A stretch of DNA of 64,000 nt from Metridium senile (GCA_949775045.1 OX459108.1:62001-126000), one strand, 5' to 3'. Positions 25,470 to 37,738 are shown, counted from the first letter of the stretch. Program-made: numbers and translations. The notes: generated from the letters alone by a model not told the origin.

Positions 25470-27955
25470 TAAACCAGAATATGACTCATTATATATAACT
25501 CGAATGAATAATTTTTCGTGATTAGTTAGTCTATTTCTTCGACAAAGTGCTTTGCCAAAACTAAAACTTCAGGCTCTTTGAGTATTGTTTTGATAAGATA
25601 ATATCTATTTCATACAAATTAATATGATAAACCATAATCGGACTCTTTATTTATAAAGCAACATGGATAGTTCTTCGTGATTGGTTATTTTATTTATTCA
25701 ATTTTTTTTTTTTGCCTTATCACTGACATCGGGTCATGGAAAGGTCAATCAAATAGTACTCGTGCATTAACGAGCGTGTAATTTCGTATAATGTGGGATC
25801 TGTGTCCCCGCTTGTCCTTGAAATCAAAAAAACAAAGTCACGCTCTTTCAGTGTTATTTTGATTTGGTGGTATTCATTTTTGATTTGCATAGACAACGTG
25901 TTTCAAAGCTTTAAGAACATTTCTTACACACATACACCAGAGTATGACTAATTATTTATAATGCAAAATGGATACTTTTTCGTAATTAGTTATTTTATTT
26001 GTTCAATCTGCTTTGCAAAAAACAAAACGTCACGTTCCTTGAGTATTGTTTTTATATGATAGTATTATTTTTTTATTTACATATAGAAAACCTGTGTTAA
26101 TTTAAAGCTATAACAACATTTTCATATAAATATGATAAACCAGAATATGACTCATTATATATAACTCAAAATGAATAATTTTTCGTGATTAGTTATTTTA
26201 TTTCTTCGACAAAGTGCTTTGCCAAAATTAAAACCTCAGGCTCTTTGAGTATTGTTTTGATAAGGTAATATTTATTCATTTCATACAAATTAATATGATA
26301 AACCATAATATGACTCATTATTTATAAAGCAACATGGATAGTTTTTCGTGATTGGTTATTTTATTTATTCAATTTTTTTTTGCCTTATCACTGACATCGG
26401 GTCATGGAAAGGTCAATCAAATAGTACTCGTGCATTAACGAGCGTGTATTCGTATAATGGGGACCTGAGTCCGCGCTTGTCCTTGAAATTAAAAAACAAA
26501 AACAAAGTCACGCTCTTTAAAGATTGTTTTGAATAGATGGTATTCATTTTTGATTTGCATAGATAACGAGTATTAAAGCTTTAATTTAACAACATTTCAT
26601 ACAAGTATGGTAAACCAGCATATGACTTATTATTTATAATGCAAAATGTAGAATATTTTTCGTGATCATAGCTTTTATCACTGAAATCGGATGAAGGAAG
26701 TTCAAACAAATAGAATACTCAAGTACTAACTTACGATTCAGTGTTTTGAATCCAAATATGTATTGAGTGTATAGAATTTGCCACTATTTGAGATAACGAA
26801 TGTGTCAAATATAATCATTTTGCTTATAATAGTATCTGTATCTATTTGATGACTAAGAACATAATTGTTTTGAAGTATTTTTGTATGATTCAAATATTCA
26901 AAGGCTATCCGACTGTGACAGTTGTACACATTATTCGTTTTGCTACAAACCGGTTATTGTGGAATTACAATTGCTTTAATATGGGTAGAGATTCGTTTTT
27001 TCAAATCTTCCTCTTTCGGAAGTGAAAATTACAAACATGGCATTGCAATTTCTGTTCTTTTAGTTTTACATTTCATACAAGTGAGATGTTAGAAATTGTT
27101 CTCAATCTTTGAGAAATAGGGCACATCAGGCAATCATTTCACTAGAGCTTCAACAGCATATTTAGTATATTAATGTTGTATAAATAATCACGAGCTACAA
27201 ATATATCTAGTGTTATTTTGGTTTTACAAAACCAAGCTATTATTTCGAAATAAACTTTAATCTCAACTGCAATATCTTTACTAGCGTACATTGTATTCGT
27301 AACCATATCATTATAACCCAACTCGACTTTGGCCTCATTTATTACCTGTACATTAATTGCAACTCTCTCATCAAATTCAAATTTAGCTCGTGTTACACAT
27401 TGGCCTTTCTATTAGCGTCAACTAAAATTTCTATAATGAAAGTTTGTTTTCTAGCTGCTAATGTTTCAAATGTAAAGCTTAAAGGTTTTAACTGTGGAGA
27501 GTGAGTTTCACAGATTAGCTTTAGGCAGAGGTTACTGTGATGAAACTTGTAACATTTATATGTGCAAATTTAGAGAGATCAAGAAAACAGCATGTCTGTT
27601 GGAGTATGCATCGTTTTAAGGTGATTTTGCAGCAAAATTCAACATAAAATCGTGGAATCTTGATTTGCAAACATATCTAGTTTATCATATTTCAGACATT
27701 CAAGTTAAAATAGAGTCTTTATTTGTATTTAGGCGTTTTTTCGCTTTGAAGATGTTTAAACTATACATAGATTTAAGAGGAATAGGAAAACAAATGTTTG
27801 ATCTAGTTTTAGTTTATATCAATGTCGTATTATTTGCCCATCTGCGGTAGTATGGTCGGTTATGTTGAGGTGACTCGACCAAATACCTTTGCACGAGTAC
27901 CTTCAGACTTTGAACTAAATATACTTATAGAGATTGATTGCGATTTCCATCTAAT
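25470..27955 (+). repeat. Left arm of a giant palindrome
   Basis: Position x on this arm matches the reverse complement of about 56277 minus x, with very few differences. The outer part is satellite. The inner part (about 26660-27955) is unique AT-rich DNA without a recognisable gene. Confidence 0.9.
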
Positions 27956-28073
27956 TGCATAAAAACATCGCTCATTTTATTACAATTTGATCGTTATATT
28001 TAATTGAAAATTTAGGAGACGATCAAATTGTAACAAAATGAGCGATGTTTTTATGCAATTAGATAAATGGGAA
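27946..28073. repeat. Small hairpin at the palindrome centre
   Basis: ATTGCATAAAAACATCGCTC on the left is mirrored by GAGCGATGTTTTTATGCAAT on the right, around a core of about 30 bp. It lies on the left side of the 366 bp spacer between the large arms, so the spacer is asymmetric. Confidence 0.8.
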
Positions 28074-28321
28074 ATTGCATGGTTTAGTTTTACATCATAC
28101 TCTAAATTTGGTATCCCAAAATATCTCTAAATTCGTCCTTCAGATTTCGATGGTAAAAAGGTAAACGCAGAATAAGGCATTTCCGTACACAATGCAGTTG
28201 AAGGATAACATTCAATTTTGAGTTCGATCAACTGTGACGTCATTACCACGCGATGTGCCTTACGATCTACTTGAAAATCATATCCTATTTTAATTTAACT
28301 TATATGTATGAGATCTATTCT

Positions 28322-30810
28322 ATTAGATGGAAATCGCAATCAATCTCTATAAGTATATTTAGTTCAAAGTCTGAAGGTACTCGTGCAAAGGTATTTGGTC
28401 GAGTCACCTCAACATAACCGACCATACTACCGCAGATGGGCAAATAATACGACATTGATATAAACTAAAACTAGATCAAACATTTGTTTTCCTATTCCTC
28501 TTAAATCTATGTATAGTTTAAACATCTTCAAAGCGAAAAAACGCCTAAATACAAATAAAGACTCTATTTTAACTTGAATGTCTGAAATATGATAAACTAG
28601 ATATGTTTGCAAATCAAGATTCCACGATTTTATGTTGAATTTTGCTGCAAAATCACCTTAAAACGATGCATACTCCAACAGACATGCTGTTTTCTTGATC
28701 TCTCTAAATTTGCACATATAAATGTTACAAGTTTCATCACAGTAACCTCTGCCTAAAGCTAATCTGTGAAACTCACTCTCCACAGTTAAAACCTTTAAGC
28801 TTTACATTTGAAACATTAGCAGCTAGAAAACAAACTTTCATTATAGAAATTTTAGTTGACGCTAATAGAAAGGCCAATGTGTAACACGAGCTAAATTTGA
28901 ATTTGATGAGAGAGTTGCAATTAATGTACAGGTAATAAATGAGGCCAAAGTCGAGTTGGGTTATAATGATATGGTTACGAATACAATGTACGCTAGTAAA
29001 GATATTGCAGTTGAGATTAAAGTTTATTTCGAAATAATAGCTTGGTTTTGTAAAACCAAAATAACACTAGATATATTTGTAGCTCGTGATTATTTATACA
29101 ACATTAATATACTAAATATGCTGTTGAAGCTCTAGTGAAATGATTGCCTGATGTGCCCTATTTCTCAAGGATTGAGAACAATTTCTAACATCTCACTTGT
29201 ATGAAATGTAAAACTAAAAGAACAGAAATTGCAATGCCATGTTTGTAATTTTCACTTCCGAAAGAGGAAGATTTGAAAAAACGAATCTCTACCCATATTA
29301 AAGCAATTGTAATTCCACAATAACCGGTTTGTAGCAAAACGAATAATGTGTACAACTGTCACAGTCGGATAGCCTTTGAATATTTGAATCATACAAAAAT
29401 ACTTCAAAACAATTATGTTCTTAGTCATCAAATAGATACAGATACTATTATAAGCAAAATGATTATATTTGACACATTCGTTATCTCAAATAGTGGCAAA
29501 TTCTATACACTCAATACATATTTGGATTCAAAACACTGAATCGTAAGTTAGTACTTGAGTATTCTATTTGTTTGAACTTCCTTCATCCGATTTCAGTGAT
29601 AAAAGCTATGATCACGAAAAATATTCTACATTTTGCATTATAAATAATAAGTCATATGCTGGTTTACCATACTTGTATGAAATGTTGTTAAATTAAAGCT
29701 TTAATACACGTTATCTATGCAAATCAAAAATGAATACCATCTATTCAAAACAATCTTTAAAGAGCGTGTCTTTGTTTTTGTTTTTTAATTTCAAGGACAA
29801 GCGTGGACGCAGGTCCCCATTATACGAATACACGCTCGTTAATGCACGAGTATTATTTGATTGACCTTTCCATGACTCGATGTCAGTGATAAGGCAAAAA
29901 AAAAATTGAATAAATAAAATAACCAATCACGAAAAACTATCCATGTTGCTTTATAAATAATGAGTCATATTATGGTTTATCATATTAATTTGTATGAAAT
30001 AAATAAATATTACCTTATCAAAACAATACTCAAAGAGCCTGAGGTTTTAATTTTGGCAAAGCACTTTGTCGAAGAAATAAAATAACTAATCACGAAAAAT
30101 TATTCATTTTGAGTTATATATAATGAGTCATATTCTGGTTTATCATATTTATATGAAAATGTTGTTATAGCTTTAAATTAACACAGGTTTTCTATATGTA
30201 AATAAAAAAATAATACTATCATATAAAAACAATACTCAAGGAACGTGACGTTTTGTTTTTTGCAAAGCAGATTGAACAAATAAAATAACTAATTACGAAA
30301 AAGTATCCATTTTGCATTATAAATAATTAGTCATACTCTGGTGTATGTGTGTGTAAGAAATGTTCTTAAAGCTTTGAAACACGTTGTCTATGCAAATCAA
30401 AAATGAATACCACCAAATCAAAATAACACTGAAAGAGCGTGACTTTGTTTTTTTGATTTCAAGGACCACGGTGACACAGATCCCACATTATACGAAATTA
30501 CACGCTCGTTAATGCACGAGTACTATTTGATTGACCTTTCCATGACTCGATGTCAGTGATAAGGCAAAAAAAAAAAAAATTGAATAAACAAAATAACCAA
30601 TCACGAAAAACTATCCATGTTGCTTTATAAATAAAGAGTCCGATTATGGTTTATCATATTAATTTGTATGAAATAGATATTATCTTATCAAAACAATACT
30701 CAAAGAGCCTGAAGTTTTAGTTTTGGCAAAGCACTTTGTCGAAGAAATAGACTAACTAATCACGAAAAATTATTCATTCGAGTTATATATAATGAGTCAT
30801 ATTCTGGTTT
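28322..30810 (-). repeat. Right arm of the giant palindrome
   Basis: This is the inverted copy of 25470-27955. Small changes are visible, such as GACATCGAGTCATGG for GACATCGGGTCATGG and indels in poly-A runs. Similarity fades beyond about 30810 into a more diverged satellite unit. Confidence 0.9.
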
Positions 30811-31009
30811 ATCATACTTATATGAAAATGGTGTTAAAGCTTCAACACACGTTTTCTATGCAAATCAAAAATGAATACCATCAAAAAAAGAATGAAAGAG
30901 TGTGACTTTTGTTTTTTTTCCAAGGAAAAGCGAGGACGCAGGTCTCCATTACACGAAATTACATGCCCGTTAATAAACGAGTACTATTTGATAGATTATA
31001 TAATCGATT

Positions 31010-31425
31010 TAAAGGTTAAACGATGTAAACTCTAACCCTAACCCTATCAGGGTTAAACATTTGAATTCCTAACCCTAAACGTAAGGGTGAAACGTTGTAA
31101 ATCTTCACCCTGTGGGCAACCCTAACCGTTAAGGGCTAGAGGTTGTAATTCCGAAAACTAATCCTAAGTGGCCAAGGGTGAAACTTTGTGAATACTAACC
31201 CTTACGTCAACCCTAACCCTATTTAGGGTTAAACATTTGAAACGCTAACCCCAATCAAGTAAGGGTTTATATGATATAAACCGTAACCCTAACCCAACCC
31301 TAACCCCTTCAAGGTGAAACGGTTGAAACCTTAACCCTAAACGTTTAAGGGTTAAACGTTGTAAATTCTAACCCAACCCTAACCCCTAAGGGTAAGATGT
31401 TGTAATTACCCACCCCAACCCTAAC
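31010..31425. repeat. Degenerate telomere-like block
   Basis: Many CCCTAA and TTAGGG words, on both strands, are interspersed with TTAAACGTTGTAAATTC-like spacers with a period near 60 bp. The pattern resembles an interstitial or subtelomeric TTAGGG tract that has decayed. It joins directly to copy A of the recombinase unit, whose homology starts at about 31415 inside CCCTAACCCTAACCCGAACC. Confidence 0.8.
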
Positions 31426-31907
31426 CCTAACCCGAACCCGAACGCTAATCACTCACCCTAAGCTCTATGTGCATTGAGGAAGGGTGTAGAAAATGTTCCA
31501 CTCCACCCTTACAGGGGTTGTGAAATCTTGCAAAATCACCCCTTCACATCTGTTATCAGGAACGCCTAGGGGTTTGCTTCTACACCCTGCTGAAGGGATT
31601 TAAGGAACATTTCACGACCCTATTCAGGCTTTTTTGTCTAATTCCACCACCCTAGCGGAAACTTTTCTAGACTATCTACCACCCTAGCACTGATTTTACC
31701 AGTCATTGCTTGGGGTATTTTCTTGTAGTCTCACTACCCTTGTAAAGGTGTTTGTCAACCCTGATTTGAATTTTTTTAAAGTGTGTGTTCTGTTGTTCTC
31801 GTGCTGTTATTGCTTTGATAGTGTGTTTGTTGTTGCGTTGTCACTGCATGTTTTATTATTATAATAATTTGTTTTTAATGTTTGCTCTATTTTTTGCCTT
31901 GTCTCAG

Positions 31908-32810
31908 AACAAAGCGGGAAAACCATTCACAAGCTCAGCCTTCTCTGCTCATCTCAAGTTTCTGTTTAGCCGTGTCACTGGAGTCAAGATTTCGGTCAAC
32001 GTTCTAAGAAGTTCCTTCCTTACTCATGCATACAGCCTCAGGTGAGTTGTTGACATGCACTGATTTTTTGCTTTTTTGAATTGTTTTTTTTTTAGGTGAT
32101 ATTTTTCCAACTTACTTCGTGTGTTATAATTATGCTGCTCAGAAACCTGAGATAAATCTGAATTTATAGGCTTATCATCACAGAGATGATAGTAGAAACT
32201 TGTTTATAATTTGACTATAATTTGTGCTCTTGCAGAGAGACATTGTTTAATATTTTAATGGCTTTGTTTTGAAGTTTTATTACATCACACATCATCATTG
32301 TCTAAACATTTTTCACTCTTCTATCTTTCTAGTGATTGTTCTGACACCACCAAGGACTCTCTCGCCACAGCGATGCGTCATAGCAGACGACACGCTCAGG
32401 GAACCTATGACAGGCGGAATGCCACTGAACGCAAGAGTATGGCTTTTGACTTGGCCTCCCAATTTGCAGAAGCTGCTGAAGACAGCCCCGTCCAGCCTGG
32501 AAACGGAGGTAGATTCAGTGTAGGGGATTTCGTGGGACTTGCCGAAGATTCCAGTACACTATCAGAGCCAAAGGTGATGATTGCTCGGGTCCAATCCTTT
32601 CAGCCTGTTCGCCAAGCTAGTCTGCTCTGGTACAAGCAAACAGGTAGACAAGGTCAATACATGTTCCAATATGAGCCCGAACCCTGGATTGAATGCATTG
32701 ACTCACTTCATCCAGTGAAGATGACACCTTTGTCAAAGCACCCAGGACATTTTAAGTTGAACACTTCTCCAAAGTCTATTCACAAAGCAATCTGTGGCAT
32801 GGACAGATAA
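31908..32810 (+). pseudogene. Tyrosine recombinase copy A, exons 6-7 only
   Basis: Exon 6 (31908-32041) and exon 7 (32333-32810) keep the second catalytic arginine (VLRSSFLTHA), the histidine (MRHS), the tyrosine (TYDRR) and the whole SH3/BAH-like tail. Exons 1-5, with the core-binding region and first catalytic arginine, are absent, because the copy begins in intron 5 at a telomere-like tract. One residue differs from copies B and C (EDSP against EDSR). It cannot make an active recombinase alone but could encode a tail-only protein if transcribed. Confidence 0.85.
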
Positions 32811-33648
32811 ATTACTGCTTTTTTGTGTTGATTTTACTGGCAACTTTTAACCTGTTTTGTCAAAACCTTTCAACGATTCCCCTTTTTTCACAAAGTTCCA
32901 TGGCTTTGATTGGCTTCCAGTCGGTCTTTTTTTTCATGCATGTTACAGTTTTGACAAGACAGTTCATTAGTCGTCCAGTTAAATAGCTCAATTGCACAAA
33001 TACTGATTACTTTGATGCCAATAAGAATGTTTCGTCAAAATATGAATTATTGTCTGCCTACAAATCTCTTCTGTGGCTTGATTGGCTACCAATCGCCACA
33101 ACGAGAGGAAAGAGAAAGAATATATATTTTAGACAATATTTGTTTTGACGAAGCAATCTATGTGCACGCATGTGATCGTGAACAGATTATTTGACAAGAC
33201 TACATATATGTGATGCTATCATTCGAACTTTCTTGTCCTAGGATGCTTAGCTCTTTACTAATTAATTGCACAAATACTTTTATACCAATAAGAATGTTTT
33301 ATCAAAATATGAACTGCTGTTTTCGTTCTCTTTTGGCTAGATTGGTTTCCAGTCGCCATTTAAAATATGAGATTAAGTGAGTGAAAAAAAAGTTTGATAA
33401 AACAATCTTTGTATGTATAACAGCGCATCAGGCATGGTCATTCATGATGAAGAGATGTTTTTTCTGAAAAGACTCCATACATATATATATATATGATACT
33501 ATCATCCTCTCTATCTCGCCCTGGGATGATGTCGTAGATACATTTTGAGATTGTGTATATGATTTCTATGTATATCTGAGGTTGAGATATATTAAGGAGT
33601 TTTAAGATAGCATAGTTCATATATATATAGTGAGTGAGTGCATATTGA
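32811..33648. other. Recombinase-to-RING interval, copy A
   Basis: Degenerate repeats of the form CCAATAAGAATGTTT, CAAAATATGAA and TTGGCT..CAGTCGCC occur at about 33010-33100 and 33272-33358. A further copy lies after the RING gene at 34728-34815. A 60-codon frame at 33012-33194 overlaps one of them and is not called as a gene. Confidence 0.6.
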
Positions 33649-34056
33649 ATGGTCATGCCTAAAAAGCGAGTCAATAAGAAGCGCGATGCTCAAAGATCAC
33701 ACAATCACCACAAAACTCACGAATGTGCCATTTGCCTCTCAATACGTCTACCCAGGGCTGGGGGGGTGGGGAGAAATGGGGGTAGCCAGGATATTAATGA
33801 GAGAACCAACGACACTGACATTTTTCCAGTACCATCGAGGTGCTGTCCACAGCTCTTCCACACCGAGTGTCTGAACCGATGGCTGAGTGAACATAGTACA
33901 TGCCCTAACTGCAGGGCAGAACTGGTTCCACCAGCAGCAAGACGACCCCCTGTGGTTGAAATCCAAGACAGTGACGATGGCTTTGACATTCAACCGGTGT
34001 TGGAAGTCCCTGACGGCTGGGCCGAATTCATGAGGAGAGAGAACCCACCCAGGTGA
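33649..34056 (+). CDS. RING-variant protein with SUMO-interaction-like motif, copy A
   Basis: It is a single-exon frame of 135 residues. The start could be Met1 or Met3, followed by a basic stretch (KKRVNKKR) suited to nuclear import. Eight candidate zinc ligands are C26, C29, C65, C66, H71, C74, C85 and C88, in the order CAIC, CCPQLFHTEC and CPNC. The paired CC and single His make it a C4HC3-type RING variant instead of classic C3HC4 or RING-H2. The loop between the first two ligand pairs is long and glycine-rich. Residues 102-110 (VVEIQDSDD) match a SUMO-interaction motif: aliphatic residues then acidic and serine. RING plus such a motif is the layout of SUMO-targeted ubiquitin ligases; that role is inferred. 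It lies 838 bp after the recombinase stop, same strand. Confidence 0.72.
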   Translation: MVMPKKRVNKKRDAQRSHNHHKTHECAICLSIRLPRAGGVGRNGGSQDINERTNDTDIFPVPSRCCPQLFHTECLNRWLSEHSTCPNCRAELVPPAARRPPVVEIQDSDDGFDIQPVLEVPDGWAEFMRRENPPR

Positions 34057-34719
34057 TGTCATCTATAACAGCCTCCTCCTCCTTCCTGTCTTGAAAGCTG
34101 TTGTATGTTTATCCATTCTCTTACCCAGAGCCTTTGATTTTTCGTTAGAAAGCTGAGAAGGGTCTGGGTAAGAGAATGATGTTTATCAAATTATATACCT
34201 CAAAGTCTGCAGTGCGTTGGTTCTCACATTTTGTTCTGGATGCCTCCATTTCTCATGCATGTATTATGCTCAAGGTTTTGTTATGAATGTGTGCCAACTA
34301 TAGCTGTCCTATCTTACCAATCCTAGGGTCCAATCAGGCTAGCTGAGTAACTCAATCGTCAGGTTGAAGTTCAGGATTGATAAGATAGGACGACTTAGGA
34401 TTTTCCCCCAAAAAAATAGTTAAAAAAATATAACATAAAAATTAGGGAATGCCACATATAATAATAATAATAATAATAATTTATATAATTGTCAATGCTT
34501 CAAAAATGTGATATCTTTGCATGTGAAAATAACAAGTTATCTTTACATGTGAAGATATCATCACTATGGTTAGACAGCTTAATGGAAACTGTTTTCTTTT
34601 CATTGATAATTATACAACAAACAGAACATTACATGGTCGCTTGGAGATGCAAATTTTATCTTCTCGTGTTGAAAATCTCTCACTTGTGAGAGATCATTTC
34701 AACACTCGAAGATGGAATT

Positions 34720-35110
34720 GGTATCCTCTATTTACACCAACTGGAATGTTTAATCAAAATATGCACTGCTTTTTTCTTTCTCTTTTGGCTAGATTGGTCT
34801 CCAGTCGCCATTTAAACTGTACATATGAAGTTAAAAGTGCAAAAAAAAAATGTATTTGATAAAACAATCTTCGATGGTCATTCATGACGAAGAGATATTT
34901 TTTTAAAAAGGCTCCATATATATACACACATATGTTTATATGATACTATCATCCCCTCTATCTTGTCAAGGGATGATGATATGGAACCATTTTGAGATGT
35001 GCATATGATTTTTATGCATAGTTCATATATATATATGTGTGTGTGTGTGTGTGTTTGAGTGTCTAGATTGAATGGTCATGCCTAATATAATAAGCGAGTT
35101 AATAAGATAA
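34720..35110 (+). pseudogene. Diverged duplicate of the RING upstream region and first codons, copy A
   Basis: Sequence before the RING gene (about 33270-33660) is repeated here: CATTCATGACGAAGAGATAT, CTATCATCCCCTCTATCTTG, then TTGAATGGTCATGCCTAAT and AAGCGAGTTAATAAGA. The copy of the RING start breaks down within about 15 codons. Confidence 0.65.
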
Positions 35111-35250
35111 CCATGAAATTGTATGACTGCAAGGCTTCGGTTTTGAAGTTATAAAGTTCAAATTTTCAGAGAATGCTAGCTTATTCCAACATGGTCTTTA
35201 GAAATCTGATTGATACTCATATGTATACATTGAAAATGATTTTTTGTGAT

Positions 35251-35256
35251 AATAAA
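35251..35256 (+). terminator. Possible polyadenylation signal, RING gene copy A
   Basis: AATAAA follows the RING stop by about 1.2 kb. The same word is kept in copy B at 49071-49076. A nearer signal was not seen. The assignment is tentative. Confidence 0.25.
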
Positions 35257-35332
35257 GTTATTTGAAGAATATGGAAAACAACAATGTCTAGTTAGTTTGT
35301 GTTTATAAGTTAAACATTTTTATTTTTATATA

Positions 35333-35514
35333 CACCTACTTGCAAGAGCGTTGTCATACGAAAAAAGAACATTTGTATTTAGTGTGTTAGGAATAAATTA
35401 AAAGTACAAAAGAAAGAGTTCACCTTCAGTGATCATCTTTTGTATTTTTAATTTATTCCTAACCCACTAAAAACAAGTTATTTTTTCGTATGACAACGTT
35501 CTTGCAAGTAGGTG
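35333..35514. mobile_element. TA-flanked MITE, 182 bp, copy A
   Basis: CACCTACTTGCAAGAGCGTT at the left is mirrored by AACGTTCTTGCAAGTAGGTG at the right, with TA on both sides. The two halves form a near-complete hairpin through TCATACGAAAAAAG and AATAAATTAAAA. TA target and hairpin form suggest a mariner/Tc1-type MITE. Confidence 0.75.
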
Positions 35515-36354
35515 TAACATTTTGTTATCTGTTTTTTATATTTGACATCTCCATTTTGTAAGGGGCTGATGACAGCACCGATGATTGTGATAATAGTGGT
35601 TGCTGTGTTGATGATGATGATTCCTTTGTTGATCAATGATGATGCCATGATGAAAACAATAACATTTTTTTATAATAATTTTATTCTCAATTATTAAAAA
35701 ATTTAAAAACATTCCATTTACAAGTTGTAAATGAAATGGAATGAAATATAAGATATCTTGACCAACAAATCAAGTTAATTTAATCATCATATTCTTCTCC
35801 TATTTTTCAATTCACAGTAAAACTCTTTTTTTTGAGAGATTGTCCATTCAATACAATACAATACAATACAGTACAATACAATATTTGTTTATTTTCTCAT
35901 ATATATTAATTTTACAATTTATAGAAAAATATCAAGTAACAATTATGGTAACAAAAACATTTACAATTTATAATTCATTACTTAAATAATTAAATGAGAC
36001 AGAGGACTAAGTGAACATGACTGTTATCGAGTTAGCCCCCAGCCTTTCTTAGTTTAGATAAATAACAGCAGGTGAAAGAAATGAACACACATTAGCACAC
36101 ATACACACTTATACAGCTACGATAAACACACACACATCACAAAACTAGTATTTAATTGTAACAATCTACTGTTGTACAGTATTGAGTCAATTGACATGTC
36201 TCGTACAATCACACTTTGATAATGTTGATGGTAATGATAATCATCTAGGTGATAGTGATCCTGATGATGATTTTTAGCACTTTCAGGTTCAAATACTAAG
36301 TTAAATCACGGAAAAATATTTATATCTATCCACGAACAATTAAAACAGAAATGC
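35515..36354. other. Non-coding stretch with short repeats, copy A
   Basis: It contains GATGATGATGA-rich sequence, a TTCCATTTACAAGTTGTAAATGAAATGGAA palindrome region near 35713-35745 and a short ACAATACAAT tandem repeat near 35850. No gene is recognised. Confidence 0.5.
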
Positions 36355-36501
36355 TTGCTATTCTCTACAATCGTCAAAACAACGTGGGTTTTAGCAACAC
36401 TTGTAATTCACCCTAAACACAGGAGGTCTGTCATATTGATCGTCCTAGCTGTGCACAATTGTTTTTTTCCAAAATGGCTTCGGTGTTTTCCGCCGATGGA
36501 C

Positions 36502-36665
36502 ACACCTCCTAAAAAATCTTTACCTGGAGTTCAGAGGTGGTTGTGGGTAAACTTCACCCAAGCCAAATTTGGAATTGGAATGGACACACCTCCTAAAAAA
36601 TCTTTACCTGGAGCTCAGAGGAGGTTCTGGGTAAACTTCACCCAAGCCAAATTTGGAATTGGAAA
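36502..36665 (+). repeat. 84 bp tandem duplication, two copies, copy A
   Basis: A unit starting ATGGACACACCTCCTAAAAA and containing GTAAACTTCACCCAAGCC occurs twice in a row. It is 28 codons long, so the frame (MDTPPKKSLPG...WVNFTQAKFGIG) stays open through both copies. It could be a small exon, but no splice partner was found. Confidence 0.55.
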
Positions 36666-36769
36666 TTACCCACAATTCCTCCGTTGAGCTTTGAACTTGC
36701 CTAAACTTGTGAAGGCTTGCCCGCGTTCGACTCAAACGATTGGGCTTCCTGTGCTCTTGATGCGTGATA

Positions 36770-37485
36770 CACCTACTTGAAGTAAGGTTGGCATACAAAA
36801 TAGAACATTTGTCAACATTTGTGATTTAGTGCGAAAGGAATTAATTAAAAGACAAAAGAGAGAGTTCAGCTTGAGTGATCTTCTTGTTTATATCATTTTA
36901 AAGCTTATATAACAGAGAATAAGACTATGTAAGACAAATAATATCTTTAACCAATGCTTCACGTAAAACCTCAAAATCGAGCACTTTCATTAAGAAAAGT
37001 ATTAGTCCAAAAGTTCCAACTACTTTGCCGTCATTTCTGCATTATGTCAATCAGCACATACATGTGTTCAAAACCGTTTTTTCGATAAAATGCTTCGTTC
37101 TTGAATAAATGTGTTTCAAAGTCGACTCATTGTTAAAACTTCAAGTTAAATAACAAAACGGGACATAACTATAAAACTAAGGATTTTATCAAAAAAACTG
37201 GACACGGTTTGGAAGACCAATATATGTTGATTGACATAACGAAAAAGCAGTATGAACTTTTTGACTTATACTTTTTTAAACAACTCGCATTGAAAGCGGT
37301 TAATTTTGAGGGTTTTCGAAGAGCATATCTTACAGAAAATTGTTTTATATATAACAAAACATACACAGTCTTATTCTCTGTTATATAAGCTGAGAGCATG
37401 TGAAAGCACACCGCACCTTAACTCATATCGTACTAAATTACAAACGTTCTATTTTCTTTATAACAAATGTTACTGCAAGTGGGTG
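36770..37485. mobile_element. Longer TA-flanked relative of the MITE, copy A
   Basis: The left end CACCTACTTGAAGTAAGGTT and right end ACTGCAAGTGGGTG are flanked by TA. The right terminus has lost about 25 bp relative to copy B, where TTGTATGACAACCTTACTGC is intact. The interior has two copies of CTTATATAACAGAGAATAAGACT-like sequence in opposite orientation near 36905 and 37365. Confidence 0.6.
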
Positions 37486-37738
37486 TATATCTAAATTTTA
37501 ACTTAAATGTTTTTGTGCACTTACACCAGAGAAATAATTAAAAAAAGAAACAAATTTTGAATATGGTGTGTACATTTGTACCTAATTTCTAGCTGTCTGA
37601 AAGCTATTATATTGTGCAATAGCTCAACGCGCGCTCAACCCTGGTGAATTTGGTCTCATTCAGTGTTTTCAGCTAGCTAGTGCCGTGAGAACTGCATGTG
37701 AGAACAACATTACTATATACTGAATTATTACTATAAGC

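Larger units (their letters stand above)
20090..26660. repeat. Satellite array, units of about 190-215 bp
   Basis: A unit containing CACGCTCTTTGAGTATTGTT, ATTTGCATAGAAAACGTGTG, TTAAAGCTTTAACAACATTT, ATAAACCAGAATATGACTCA and TTTTTCGTGATTAGTTATTT recurs about 14 times (for example near 20110, 20301, 20712, 20894, 21213, 22485, 22869, 25386, 25836, 26235 and 26505). A longer variant adds CACTGACATCGGGTCATGG and CATTAACGAGCGTGTAA. Units are diverged from one another. Three mobile elements interrupt the array. Confidence 0.85.

Noticed and set aside
27665..28612. Identical 61-codon frames on opposite strands
   Set aside because: They are mirror images produced by the palindrome, with no motif, splice context or codon bias.
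33717..34062. Antisense frames over the RING gene (also in copy B)
   Set aside because: They are shadows of the RING frame; zinc-ligand codons and conservation support the plus strand.
36355..36687. A 110-codon frame with two 28-residue repeats (also at 50173-50505)
   Set aside because: The repeat stays open only because the duplicated unit is 84 bp; no promoter, splice partner or domain was found, though a small exon is not excluded.
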